Source of the DNA: Liquidambar formosana
Taxonomy: Eukaryota > Streptophyta > Magnoliopsida > Saxifragales > Altingiaceae
Direction: 5' to 3'
Assembly: GCA_039720395.1 (NCBI GenBank)
Contig: CM077824.1
Location: forward strand, 31,215,859-31,279,858
Length of the DNA: 64,000 bases
A program made the position numbers and the translations under genes. Below, piece by piece: positions 46,800-58,139 of this stretch; within the stretch, counting starts at the first letter, position 1; the number at the start of each line of letters is the position of its first letter. The notes below the pieces were generated by a model. That model had not been told where the DNA came from, did no database searches, and was given only the letters and a program-made list of their open reading frames with translations.

Positions 46800-49070
46800 A
46801 TGACTATGGCCCTATGGTGTAAAAATGGCCTAAAGACCCCAAGACAAACTTTGGGCCGATTATTTGGGCCTATTTTCAGCCTGAGGCCTTCTAGGGCATG
46901 ACAATTATTCCTTTAGAACTGGGTAATTGCCTAAAATTTTGAACGGTGGCTCAAGGGAGGTATTAAGCCCAGTCCGAATTAAGCCTAAATTAAGCCCGAA
47001 GCCTAGTCTTAAGCCCGAGGTACCCTCACTGATCTCGGCTTTCTACACTTAGGGCGGCCTATATAAATATGAATGGTCTATCTCAGTCCATTTTACACAT
47101 TTATTAGAAGTGTTCGTGGTTTTGGTTTAAATTGAGAACCAAACCAAATCAAACCTCAGGTTTTGGTTTAATTGCCTAAAATTTTGAAAGCTGGCCCAAG
47201 AGTTGAGGCCCATGCCTTGATAATATCATCCACATGAGTGTGGATTCCACTCCATTGTGAGAGAGTAGAGATAAAATTGAGAGATGGAGTTGGCACATAT
47301 AGCACTACTCTTTTCTACTATTTTAATATAAGAGATAGTTTTTTGGGTAGGCAAACATAAACATACGCTCACACACCTATAGAGGACCAAAACAATGACC
47401 TCCTTGAAACCCTCTCTCTCATGGGGTGAGAAATGTCGACTGGTCTATAAAAGAGATGTTTATATAAGGAACATATGGGTTAAAGAAGCGTATGACCATA
47501 TCTGCATGGGAGGTACAACGGGTTTTCATGAGACTATTTGGTCTTGCTGACTTGCTCGATAATACTATCGAACCACCCTTAACAACCCCAAAAGAATCTC
47601 CTTGATGTGATGTGAAAACAAAGGTGTAAAAGGGTTCAATAGCACTAATCCCAATGTTCATTTGGGTGCTGTTAAAGAAGGTCTAAAAGCATTTCCCTTG
47701 GTCACGAATGCTCATTGTATATTTGTGGGCATCCGGTGTGAACTATTTGAAATATCACAAAGATAGGGCTATATAGCCATAGAGACTAAATATATGGAAT
47801 ATTAATTCCATGTGTTGGCCGCATTGTTTCCTCCTCTCACATTACATCTATCACATGGTCTCACATTACATCTATCATATGATGATCACATGACAGATGA
47901 ATGTAAAAGGTAGCACAGTATGTAATTTCTCATATATATTTGTGCACTACTCGTTTAAACCGTTGCTATTGAATGCCTTTCTCGTTTAAAGCTTTTTTGA
48001 TCCCATAATTTCACAATTAGTAATTTAAACTACAATCATGAAAACAACTATACTGCAAGATTATAATTTTCATTTCTCTTACTGATAACATGTGATGGTT
48101 GATCCAAGGCCAGAGACGACCCTATTGTAAGAGAAAAATGAAACTACACACATTTATCTCACCGATGACGTACTAGAGCATTACTGTAGAGTACAGTAAC
48201 CTAAAATTGACTACCTCAAACGAGAAAAATGCCAATCCTACATGACCATCAATGAACATTGTGGTGTGGAGAAAATCAATATTACCCTACTTGAATTCTA
48301 TCTCCTTTAATGATGAAGATAATGACCCCGCTTGACCAAAACAGCCAGCCGATGAGAACTCAAGTTCAATCATATAGTGAATTTCACTTCATTATGCCAC
48401 TAGGACTAGCATTAGTGGTAGGGAAAGTGGGGTAAATAGTAGGATTAAAATGGGTTAAGAGTTCAAATCCCTCTAATCGTAACCAAAAAGAAAAATAAAA
48501 TACCAATTTCCCTTTTTGGGTGCTTCACCTTGGAGGTGTCACGACTCAAAGCTAATACATCAACATGGTTAAGAAAAGATTTGGCCAAAAAAAAAAAAAA
48601 CACTAGTGCATGGTTTGTTCAGCAATTTTGTAAAATACTTTTTTGCTTCCGAAAGCAAAAATTATATTGTTGTTTTCGTTCATAAAAACCAACAAAACAC
48701 ATTCAAAGTAAGTTTAAAGTAGGCACAAATTAACAGAAAAGAATATAACAAGTGATTTTTATTGAACTATAGTTATTTCATGTACATCAGCGATCGGACT
48801 TCTCTCTACAAGTATAATCACCCACCCGATCCAAATGATACACGTGTCGAGATAAAAGCCATGAACCACCCAAAATAATCAGAGCACCCAAACCCACCCT
48901 AATCAAACCCATTTATAATGTAAAATCAACAAACCCATCAACAAAAAATCAAATCAAAGACTAATCAACGAACAAAGGAACAAATATAAGAGAGATAACA
49001 CATCTCATCCGGCCATCAGGAAACAAGATCTAGAGCCGAGGAACCCCCCACGCGGACGAACAACGTCGAT
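46800..49070. other. Intergenic, no gene recognised
   Basis: No protein or RNA gene recognised. A minus-strand frame of 80 codons at 47419-47661 matches no family I know. The final few hundred bases probably include the 3' UTR of the arabinogalactan-protein gene. Confidence 0.45.
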
Positions 49071-49514
49071 CTAGAAGAACGAGACGGCGACGAATGTTCC
49101 GGCTAGTGCAGTTCCTGCGACGACGACTCTATTGAGCCAACCGTCGGCGATGCTGCCGCTGGACGGGAGCCCAGAGGGAGGAGTAGTGCTGGTAGTGGGA
49201 GATGGGCTAGAAGGGGGCGGCGCCGGCGGCGAGACGGTGGAGGCGGGAGATGGAGTTGGGGATGGTTTCGTCGGAGAGGGAGCCGGAGATGGGGTTTTGG
49301 TGGGGGTTGGAGCAGGAGCGGGAGATAATGGAGATGGTGATGGCGACGGTGTGTGGACTGGTGTTGGTGACGGTGATGGCGGTGCTGAAACAGGTGAAGG
49401 CGGTGCGGCGGTGGGGGAGGGGGTGGGTGCAGCTCCGGGAGCTTGCGCTATGCATGAGGTGGTAAAAAGAGCTAAAATCATCATAACTTGAAACCCAGAA
49501 GAACCCATCTTCAT
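49071..49514 (-). CDS. Classical arabinogalactan protein, GPI-anchored
   Basis: The product is 147 residues from the ATG at 49514. The frame is open further upstream, but that part looks like leader, and this Met starts a good signal peptide (MKMGSSGFQVMMILALFTTS, then CIA, cleaved before Q24). A second Met two codons on is an alternative start. Residues 24-118 are rich in Pro, Ala, Ser and Thr as AP, SP and TP repeats, where prolines are hydroxylated and carry arabinogalactan chains. The C-terminus has small residues (PSSGS), then a hydrophobic tail (VVVAGTALAGTFVAVSFF), as for GPI-anchor addition. It should act at the outer plasma membrane and cell wall. It has no intron and a typical classical-AGP length. 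Confidence 0.9.
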   Translation of the reverse strand: MKMGSSGFQVMMILALFTTSCIAQAPGAAPTPSPTAAPPSPVSAPPSPSPTPVHTPSPSPSPLSPAPAPTPTKTPSPAPSPTKPSPTPSPASTVSPPAPPPSSPSPTTSTTPPSGLPSSGSIADGWLNRVVVAGTALAGTFVAVSFF

Positions 49515-49683
49515 TTTCTCTAGAAAGTGATATAGAGAGAGAAAGTTTGAGAGAGAGCTAGAGAGCTGGGAGGAGTGGAGGTGATGGGGTGTGGCTGGGA
49601 AAAGGTGGAGAATATAAAGAGGAGAGAGAAAGTTGGAGGGTGGGAGAGACAATCGTGCTGAGATTCCTCAAAATTGTGTAATA

Positions 49684-49700
49684 TATATAGAGATATATAT
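49684..49700 (-). promoter_or_regulatory. Likely TATA region of AGP gene
   Basis: A TATATATA-rich stretch lies 170-186 bp upstream of the AGP start codon on the minus strand. The predicted leader between them is CT-rich (GA-rich on the plus strand, 49530-49560 and 49618-49650), as in many plant 5' UTRs. Confidence 0.45.
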
Positions 49701-49937
49701 AAAGAACGACTCAACGAGCAAACTCAGGCATTGGCGGTGTATGTGGAAGGTGACTTCCTTCTTCGAGGCTTCTTCGTTTAAACTTAAACATGGGAGGAAC
49801 AACTAAAACAGAACAAATCAAACTCGCACACCTGTCAATGTAGGGTTAGTATAGTAATTTGGTTGTATGATGGTGACGAGGATATGCACATCTTCTTACC
49901 TCATTATATAAATTCTTAAATTACTAGCACGAGGGAT

Positions 49938-50430
49938 GGATCGAGTATAGCCATCATGATGATGCGTGGGGCATTTTGCCAACCAAGAGTTATCGGATTT
50001 AATTTTCATCATTTTTTCTCAAAGCTATTCAAATGGATTTTGTTTTGTAATGGCCTGATGCATATGGAATCGAGAGATTACATATGTTTAAAGGATTAAT
50101 CATTATTTTCTCTCACAGCCATTCACATGGACTTTGTCTTATAATTGTATAATGCATGTGGAACCGAGAGATGCATAAGACTGGATCAAGTATGGCGATC
50201 ATGAGGCTTAGAGCATTTTGCCCAGCAAGAGTTATTGGGTTTAATTCTCATCATTTTCTCTCAAAGTCATTCATATATATTGTCCTATAATACATTGTTT
50301 GATGCATGTGGAATAGAGAAATTGCATGTATCCAGAACATTCGTTATCATTTTTTCTCAAAGCCATTAACATAAAATTTGTCTTATAATTAATTGTCTAA
50401 TGATTGTGGAATAGAAAAACTAAGTATGAT
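49938..50430. repeat. Diverged repeat array upstream of AGP gene
   Basis: A superunit of about 244 bp occurs twice (49938-50181 and 50182-50430). Each contains one A block (GGATCRAGTATRGC...GCATTTTGCC...AAGAGTTAT) and two B blocks built on TTTTCTCAAAGCCATTCA and ATGCATGTGGAAT. The pattern is A-B-B-A-B-B. It lies 420-920 bp upstream of the AGP start codon. No coding potential. Confidence 0.75.
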
Positions 50431-51074
50431 TAAAGCATTAGTTAGATTGGTGCAATCGGATAAAAAACAATTTGGAACCTCCTAATAAACTTTTAAAATA
50501 TATATTTTTAAATTACTAACAATACCATTTTAGTTGGACATTTTTCGGTGGCTGATGGTCAGTAAAATGTCTCTATCTGCACCACCCGATACCCATAACA
50601 AGGATACAATAAGGTTCATGCTAGTGGAATTATAATATTGCAGACCTCCTCCCCCCAGTCTGTCCTCCGCGTTAACCTTTTCAACAACCCTTATCGTGGT
50701 TGGTTAATTTTACTAGGATACCCCTCTTTGAATATTTTTTTTATACATGCCACTTGGTCTCGGTCTCCATACAAATGTGAAGAGTCGTAACGCAGTTTCC
50801 ACCTCTGATTTTGGACACCTGGCTGATACTCATATGGTCCATTCGATCAAGTGACCAAGTCAGACCACAATTCATTACAATGCCTGATTATGAACTCGTG
50901 GCTGATATCAAATCATCCAACGGTTAGTGGACCATTTCCAAAGTGGGTCCCAATACACGAGTCGGAAAAGTATTTCGCTCACCAATTTGGATCCTTTCTA
51001 GGTTTTTTTCCTGAAGGCCTTCGGTGTCTTAAAGATTAAGATGATTTAACGGTTTTTTATTTGTTTTTACTTTT
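50431..51074. other. No gene recognised
   Basis: Intergenic DNA; a 62-codon plus-strand frame at 50851-51039 has no recognisable similarity. Confidence 0.45.
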
Positions 51075-51321
51075 AGGGTAAAGTACATTTTACTCTCTCC
51101 AAGTCGATTCATTTTCATCAAATCTTCTTATAATTCATAAATTACACTTTGTTCTTTCGCATATGACACGTGACAATCTATTTAACTGACACGTCATCAT
51201 TGGAAAGAGACAAAGTGATAACTTTTACAAAATGTGTGTAGTCGTTTGTCTGGTTTTGAACTATAAGAAGATGTGCTAAAATCGTCTTAAACTTGAAGGG
51301 GGACAAAATGTAATTTATCCT
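51075..51321. mobile_element. Foldback MITE (tentative)
   Basis: The left end AGGGTAAAGTACATTTTACT and the right end, inverted (AGGATAAATTACATTTTGTC), form long imperfect terminal inverted repeats that continue inward (TCTTCTTATA on both arms). A target duplication could not be fixed, so the superfamily is open. Confidence 0.55.
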
Positions 51322-52778
51322 TGTTTTTATTCATTTACACGCTAAAAAAAATAAAAAAACCCTATAAAATCTTTATAAGAAAAAAACTAACAAACGATCC
51401 AAATCCTTCACTGTAGCTAAGAAGGAGGCGTTTTGTTGTATTATAGCCCTACTTGTATATTTTATTGCCAAACAGGTTAGGTGTACATTTTTTTTAAATT
51501 TTGGGTTATAGAGGTTAGCTGTATTATAGCCGTTACATTGAGATAATTGTGGAGAGAGAAAATATTTTAAGGGTAACGCTCTTGCAAATGGGAAACAATC
51601 AACATGTTCAGTTGTTCATATATTTCAACCGAAGGAGACGTTGCCCCATAGTGTGTAAGTCTTCATGTTGTACCTGAATATTGAAAAATGAGGAGTGTTT
51701 GATAAAAAAAACCCCTGGTGGATATAAAAACAAGACGGTTGCTGTGTTCGAAAGACACGTGTCTGCATAAACGGAATTGGAGGGGACAGGTGTCTGCTTG
51801 GGAGAGTGATGACATTCTCTTTGTATGCACCAACAAATTAAATCCTGGACTTGGTGTTACAGGCCAATCATGGGATTTTTCTTGGCGTTGTTTAATCAAA
51901 ACACATGTTACTTTGATTAGTAAAAGAAGCTGGCATAAGCTGGCAAGCATGAGGAGCATGAAGAAATTTTTTTAGAAAAATGGGCGTCCCCCCAGGATGT
52001 TTAATATTGTCAGCAACGTGATTATTGCACCGAGAATGCTGTTCTTGTTGAATCTCTAAAGCCGAAATGCATTAAGAAACTAATGTTGTTGGGTGGCACT
52101 AAACAAATACCCTCGTCGTATTAGGTCATTTGATGTTTTGATTACGTTAGGAAAGAGAAAAAGGTAAGCATCATTTCATCTTATGTTGGATTTTATTGAT
52201 TTAACATTGTCATTTTTTTGCTTGTGGCAGTATAATCTTAGTACCCAAACGATAATGCAAGCGTGAAATCACTGTTTATAAAATAATGTACTTTCAGACA
52301 ACTTATAAATTTAGTAATTAATGTCAATATTAATTACTTTTATAAAATCAACAGTATTTATATGAAATTCTTTCGTTTGAATTCATGAAAAATTATTAAT
52401 CGTTACGCCAATTGCTAAATTTGTAAGGTATTTTAAGAATACATTATAACTATTTTTTCTCTTAAAAACTTTACCCAAAATAATACTACATAATATTTAT
52501 GCATTCTTCTTCATTTTCACACTTAAAAAGTGCTGATAATAATAACCCCAAAAATCATAGTAAGCGAAAGATCAACACAAGTGAAATATTGTCATGATTT
52601 CAAACACCGAGGGTCCAGTACAATAGCAGATACTTCTTTTTTCTTTGATACATTGAGAGGGGTTCGAACTTATAATCTATCATATTCTTACCATTTTTCC
52701 TTCGCTCCATCATTACTAATCTAATCCCAATGACTTTCAGCAACAGATACCTGATCGAACTTCAATGATAGCAGCTTA
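51322..52778. other. No gene recognised
   Basis: AT-rich intergenic DNA. Overlapping frames on both strands near 51663-51975 have no recognisable domain and are probably chance. Confidence 0.45.
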
Positions 52779-53039
52779 GGGCTTGTTTGGGAACTTTAAA
52801 AACTGGATTAGACTGAGTCCAATTCATAACTGTTATTTGTTTTTAAGTAAACCAACTCAGAATTGATTCACTTATCCAAAAAAACTCACAATTGATTTGA
52901 AAAAAACTATATTTATACCTTATTTTTATAACAAAATTGAACTGATTAGCAGAAAAATAAAAATTACCAAATAATATGATAACAAAATTAATCAAACTTA
53001 TCTTTAATTTGTCAGATTTTCAGGTTTGTAGAACAGCCC
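52779..53039. mobile_element. Possible Tourist-like MITE
   Basis: Ends GGGCTTGTTTGG and, inverted, GGGCTGTTCTAC flank about 260 bp of AT-rich DNA. The adjoining trinucleotides are TTA (left) and TAA (right), close to but not an exact Tourist duplication. Confidence 0.4.
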
Positions 53040-53628
53040 TAATCATTTTGTGCTATGATGGTGAACTTGAGGCACGTTACCAACAGCAATGGGGCAAGCA
53101 AAAAGAACCGAGTAACCTTTTCTTTGGTCTCCCAAGAGTTCCGTGTGATCACGTTGCGTCAGTCAAGTGGGGACACGTGTAAAAAGGTAAATGGTGAATT
53201 AATGCAAACCATAATAATTTATTTATTATTTTTTTTTTTTTTGTGCCCAGCAAGGCAACCGTAATACCTGTGTTTGGTTGAAGCCCCAGTTAGCTACTGA
53301 TTGATTGGACCCATTCTTGACGAATTCTCCCGTTTACATTTGTGATTGCGTGAAGTATCATTCTTCTCAACCGCCACTGCGACGTATGTGGATATATTTC
53401 TTTTGCGGTGGTTTTTCTCTTTTTTCTTTTTCTTCTCACTTTTGGGCTGTGATCAAGACATCCCCTATTTTGACTAATAATTAGGGACTATTATGATAAG
53501 ATTGAAAGCAAATGTTATTATTGTAATTGCCTAGTTTGGAAGTTTAGACATCTGAAAAAAAAATAAAATAATAATTAACATAATAATAATGATAAATTTT
53601 TTATTTTTTTTATTAAAAAAAGAGGGAG
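53040..53628. other. No gene recognised
   Basis: Intergenic DNA; two overlapping plus-strand frames (52976-53182, 53055-53264) show no recognisable similarity. Confidence 0.4.
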
Positions 53629-54024
53629 GTTATTGCCACCATAGAGTACTCTAAGTCCCCATTAGTTTATATTTTTTAAGGTTTTATAAAAAAATATGAA
53701 AATTTTTACGAAAACTAGCTGCACTGTCCACTAGAAAACATCATTTTGAACAACTTTGTAAAATAAAGTTTTTTCAAAATTTGTAATTTAAGCAGACTTT
53801 TTGGTCATTTACCATTTCTATTACATTTTCCATGAAAAATGGTCAAAAAATCTACATGAATGACAGATTGTGAAAAAAAATTATCTTACAAAGTTGTTCA
53901 AAATGATGTTTTCTATCAAATTACGTGATTAGTTTTCGTAAAAACATTTTATATTTTCATAAAATCTTAAAAAATATAAACTACGTGAGGGACTTAAAGT
54001 ATTTTATGTAATCACAATAGTCTG
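53629..54024. mobile_element. Foldback element related to the MULE-MITE at 56600
   Basis: This is an approximately 395-bp imperfect palindrome. Its arms share TATTTTTTAAGGTTTTAT, CCACTAGAAAACATCATTTT and ACAACTTTGTAAAATAAAG with the elements at 56600-56999 and 33670-34265. The outermost ends (GGTTATTGCC / GACTATTGTG) are diverged, and no exact duplication is visible, so it is probably an older copy. Confidence 0.7.
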
Positions 54025-54768
54025 ACTAAAAAAAATTAAATATATAATTAAAATTCGTGTCGATTGTAAACTATTTTTGGGACAGCCCTTTCAATTTGTG
54101 TAACATTGCTCGATATGAAAGTAGGGTTGTACTTGACTTGGCTACCAAAAGAGATTATGTTTTTCTCTTCTTTTCTTCTATTTTTTAATTATTGTCCCCA
54201 AAAGAATCCAAAAGACTTTTAAGTTCAATTATAAAATTGGAGAAACAATCAATTCAAAGAGAGAAACCCATACATATATCTCTACTTAGGAGAGAAAAGT
54301 AAGCAACCAATTAAAGCACTAAGCTAGCTTGATCACGTGTCCAAATTGAAATTATTCAGATTAGGAAAATGGCTTATAGGGAGAGAAAAGAGAGAAAATT
54401 TTAAACGAAATGTAGGATTAAAATGTCCACAAAGTGTGTGGGAATTCAACAGATCTCACAATCGTCCCTCCCTGGACCACAGACCAGGTCCTTGATTTTG
54501 CCTTATCAATATGGCTTGATTAGACCGACCCAGCCTACCTATACTGTCTTACCGGGTTTGAACTGTTCTCAGCCACATGGGACAGGGCTAAATGAGTTTG
54601 AGATCTAATCTGACACAGTCCGGCCTACTTCCACCCTTGCACCTTAGTAGATTACAACTTGCTTGAAATTTTACAATTTCGGCATGTATTAGGATTTGGG
54701 AGTGAACCCACCAAAGCCCTCCCCAAAACCTTATAAATTAATTAATAATTACATGCCAGACACTAATT
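54025..54768. other. No gene recognised
   Basis: AT-rich intergenic DNA. A 61-codon frame at 54423-54608 has no recognisable similarity. Confidence 0.4.
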
Positions 54769-55072
54769 GCCTCCACCCCGAAGGCGGAGGAGTTCCTCCT
54801 CACCTCCATTCATTTTTTATCATGTGTCATAAATATTTTACAAAAATATGAATTCAAAAATACTAACAAACAAATAAGCTAATATAGATACGTGGACACA
54901 CATTCATGTTGACGTAAACATGTTACACTCAAATATGGATAAATGAAAATATGTTTCTAATTATGCAAATATAAGAATGCATGCACACAATCAATTCTTT
55001 TTTTTTTATTTGGACAAGTGGCGAAATATGAATGAAAGGAGGAAAGGAGCTCTTCCACCCAAGGGTGGAGGC
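54769..55072. mobile_element. Foldback MITE with GCCTCCACCC ends (tentative)
   Basis: Inverted arms read GCCTCCACCC ... CTCACCTCCATTCAT on the left and ATGAATGAAAGGAGG ... GGGTGGAGGC on the right, around an AT-rich centre. No target duplication was found. Confidence 0.5.
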
Positions 55073-56590
55073 CAAGTATTTTCCTTATATGCCTATTTTT
55101 CATATGAAGTAGGGGTCATTGACATGTGTTAACATTGTTGTGCGCACCTTACCACACTTGTCCCTCTCCCATGTTTATTTCCATCCCTCTTGCCAAGGAT
55201 CTATAAATTATTGGATTTGTAACTTCTTCTTTTTTGAGTTTCAAATATTGGACCTACGCTTTTCTGTAAGGCATTATCTAGGCTTAGCTTATCACTAGGT
55301 TTAACTCCTTGGGTTTGATTTGTAAATGTTATTAATTGCTCTAAGAATGTTCTTCGTATTGAATTCTAAAACCGAAATCTTATTAGACTCATGTTGTGGT
55401 GTGGCACTTTTAAAACAAAATGTAAAAATCATATTGTTCATTTCATTACAACAATGAAAGGTAAAGGTGATTACCAGCCACCTCATGAAACAAATTAGAT
55501 CATAGTATAAGGAACCGTTTGATCGTTCGAATGGGAATCAAACAATTATTGTATGTTTTACAAGGTATCAAAGATACAACTACATTATCTTAAATAAAAC
55601 TAGTTAGAAAAGTGAGTCATTATCATCCAACAAAAAGAAGAAATTTTTTTTTTATAAAAAAAGTCATCACTATAATTGAGGTTGTATGATTAATATTTAG
55701 AAATTCATGAAATATCATGCTTTGAGTTTCTAGTCTTATTTGTAATGATGACCACGATTAGCTTGAATTTCAAAATGACGAATTTGGGCCTTTAATCTTA
55801 TGTGAAATACACTATGACTAATTTAACTTCCATTGGGACAATCGATCCAATGAACCCTAAATATATATTATTATATTTTTAGTTTTATTAAAAAATAAAA
55901 AATAAAAATAAACAAACAATAAGTCATATTTTTTACGGGTCAGGCAACGTATGGAAATTTCTTATTTCACAAAAATAAAAATAAATAATTTCAAGAAAAA
56001 GTTTGAGAGGAGTGTCTTGGAATATAATGCCACAAATCACAATCGATAAAAACGTGACTGATGCCAATGTTATAGAAAAAAAATTACATGGAAATGTGAC
56101 TGATGAGTGATGACAGTTTCAATCCAAACGGAAAAGTCCACAGTCCGGCCAACAGCAGATCGAGACCCGCAATATCAATGATGGTGCCTAATTAACAAAT
56201 ATAAAAAATGAAAGAAATTATATTCTTATTAATAATTTAAGAAGCTGAGATATTTGGGTTAACAAATTAAATCAATTGCCAATATTTTATCAGCTTCGTC
56301 GGTTGAAACTTTAAGATCATTTTTCTTGAAAGTCTGGACGTCAAGTACTAACAACCCTCTAAACAACTTTATTTATTTTTTATATTTTTCAGAAAAGAAA
56401 AAATAAATTAATTGATACAATAATGAATGATCTTTAATTGTTTTTTTTTTTTTCAGAAATTAAATGACTAATAATGAGACATGTCAATTGTACACTGTTG
56501 GAACAAGTCTTTCAGCTGTTTGCAAAGCTAGCATTGCCTGGGTATGGTTTAATGAATCTAAAATTGAACTTTAACTGGGCCTGCCCTCAA
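55073..56590. other. No gene recognised
   Basis: AT-rich intergenic DNA without recognisable coding, RNA or paired transposon ends. Confidence 0.45.
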
Positions 56591-56599
56591 ATACTAGTA

Positions 56600-56999
56600 G
56601 GGAACGGCTATTGCAACCCCCCATTCCTATAAGCCCACCCCCCATCCTTTAGGTTTTTAAGGTTTTATATAAAATATAAAAAGTTTTTATGAAAACCGGC
56701 CGTAATGTCCACTAGAAAACATCATTTTAAACAACTTTGTAGAAGAAATTTTTTCCAAAATCTATCGTTTAAATATACTTTTTAACCATTTATAACATTT
56801 ATTTCATTTTTTGCCAAAAAGTCTACCTAAACGATAAATTTTGGAAAAACTTTCTTCTGCAAAGTTGTTCAAAATGATGTTTTCTAGTGGATATGATGGT
56901 CGGTTTTTATAAAAACTTTTTATATTTTGCATAAAACCTTAAAAACCTAAAAGATGGGGGGTGGGCTTATAGGAATGGGGGGTTGCAATAGCCGTTCCC
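56600..56999. mobile_element. Mutator-like foldback MITE with perfect 9-bp TSD
   Basis: A 400-bp near-perfect palindrome starts GGGAACGGCTATTGCAACCC and ends with its inverse. Its arms of nearly 200 bp could form one long hairpin. The flanks are atactagta on both sides (56591-56599, 57000-57008). A perfect 9-bp duplication with long inverted repeats is the Mutator (MULE) signature. High arm identity and the intact duplication suggest a recent insertion. Non-coding. Confidence 0.9.
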
Positions 57000-57209
57000 A
57001 TACTAGTAGTACATGTGGACTTAGGTGAAGAAATGAGGCCGAACAAAGAAATTGGGCTGGGTATAAGGGTAAAGGCCCACCTAGTTGAGGGGAGAGTACC
57101 AACCCAGCAACACAAAAGGAGGCCCAACAGCCTCATCTATATATATATATACTAAAACGGAGGAAATGCCTCCCTTTGGTGCCACGTGTCCGTTTGTGAA
57201 CAGTTGGGA

Positions 57210-57550
57210 AAAAGATAAAATTACCTTTTAGTGACCATTGTTCAATCTAATGCCAAAAAAGGATATATCTATCAACTTGCTACAAATTACCTGTATACTT
57301 ACATCAAAATAACTATTAGTTTTATTTTTTTCGTATTAAGTTGAGAAAGAATCACTAAAAAGTAATTTTCCCAAAAAGATATGATTTTTGGAGAAATTAC
57401 TTTTTAGTGATCAATTTTCAACTTAATGCCAAAGAAAGATATTCCCTGCCAACTTGCTACACATTGACTATATACATACTTCAAAAGTACTACTAATGTT
57501 TCATGTTTGGTATTAAGTTGAGAAGTGATCACCAAAAGGTAAATTGTCTA
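57210..57550. repeat. Two tandem hairpin units
   Basis: Units at about 57216-57375 and 57390-57550 resemble each other. Each begins with an 'attaccttttagtgaccatt'-type arm and closes with its inverse (AAGTTGAGAA...TCACTAAAAGGTAA). Shared internal phrases are TCAACTTGCTACA and AACTTAATGCCAAA. The stretch follows a TCTATATATATA...CTAAAACGGAGG start at 57136 that resembles a Helitron 5' end. Confidence 0.65.
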
Positions 57551-58139
57551 ACTTTTATATTTTTTGGTTTTCACTGCTCTTTTTCATGCTCTTTTTCACG
57601 CGGTATAAGTAGGTTGACGCTTGGTGTACCCTGCATATCTTTTTGTTTTTATGTAGGAAAATCGAAAAACCTATATTATACAATGTTCAACCCAAACTTA
57701 ATAGACTATATCATATTTCTTCGTTTTTTTTATGTCTATTCATCTCATTTCCCAAAAGTTAAACGTATAAAATTATAAATATTTATAATCAGAAAGGGAG
57801 CCAAATAAAGGCAATAATGATTAAAAAAGAAAGTGCGACACATTGGAATGTGTGTTAACATATCAAATTGCTTAGAAAACTATAAAAATGCTTTCAAAAT
57901 TGTGCAAATACACTTTTGCTAAACAAGGAGTATCTCAAACTGTTAGATCCAAACTAATTTACATGATGCACAAATCATTCTCAAGTCCATGCATTCGATA
58001 GTAGAGGAGCGAAGACACGAACTCAAGATTTATGATTTTGGAGCCACGGTTCTTTACCATATGAACTACCACACGGGTGTGTATTATATATATACATAAA
58101 TTTATATTGTTCACAATATTTATATTTACAGACCTCACC
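57551..58139. other. No gene recognised
   Basis: AT-rich DNA up to the Gypsy LTR. A plus-strand frame of 91 codons at 57503-57778 has no recognisable domain. Confidence 0.4.

Noticed and set aside
49132..49491. 119-codon glycine-rich frame opposite the AGP gene
   Set aside because: It is the complement of the proline-rich AGP coding region, which has a signal peptide and a GPI tail on the other strand.
52650..52690. tRNA-like GGGGTTCGAAC sequence near 52660
   Set aside because: The B-box-like motif stands alone; no acceptor stem or anticodon arm can be folded around it.
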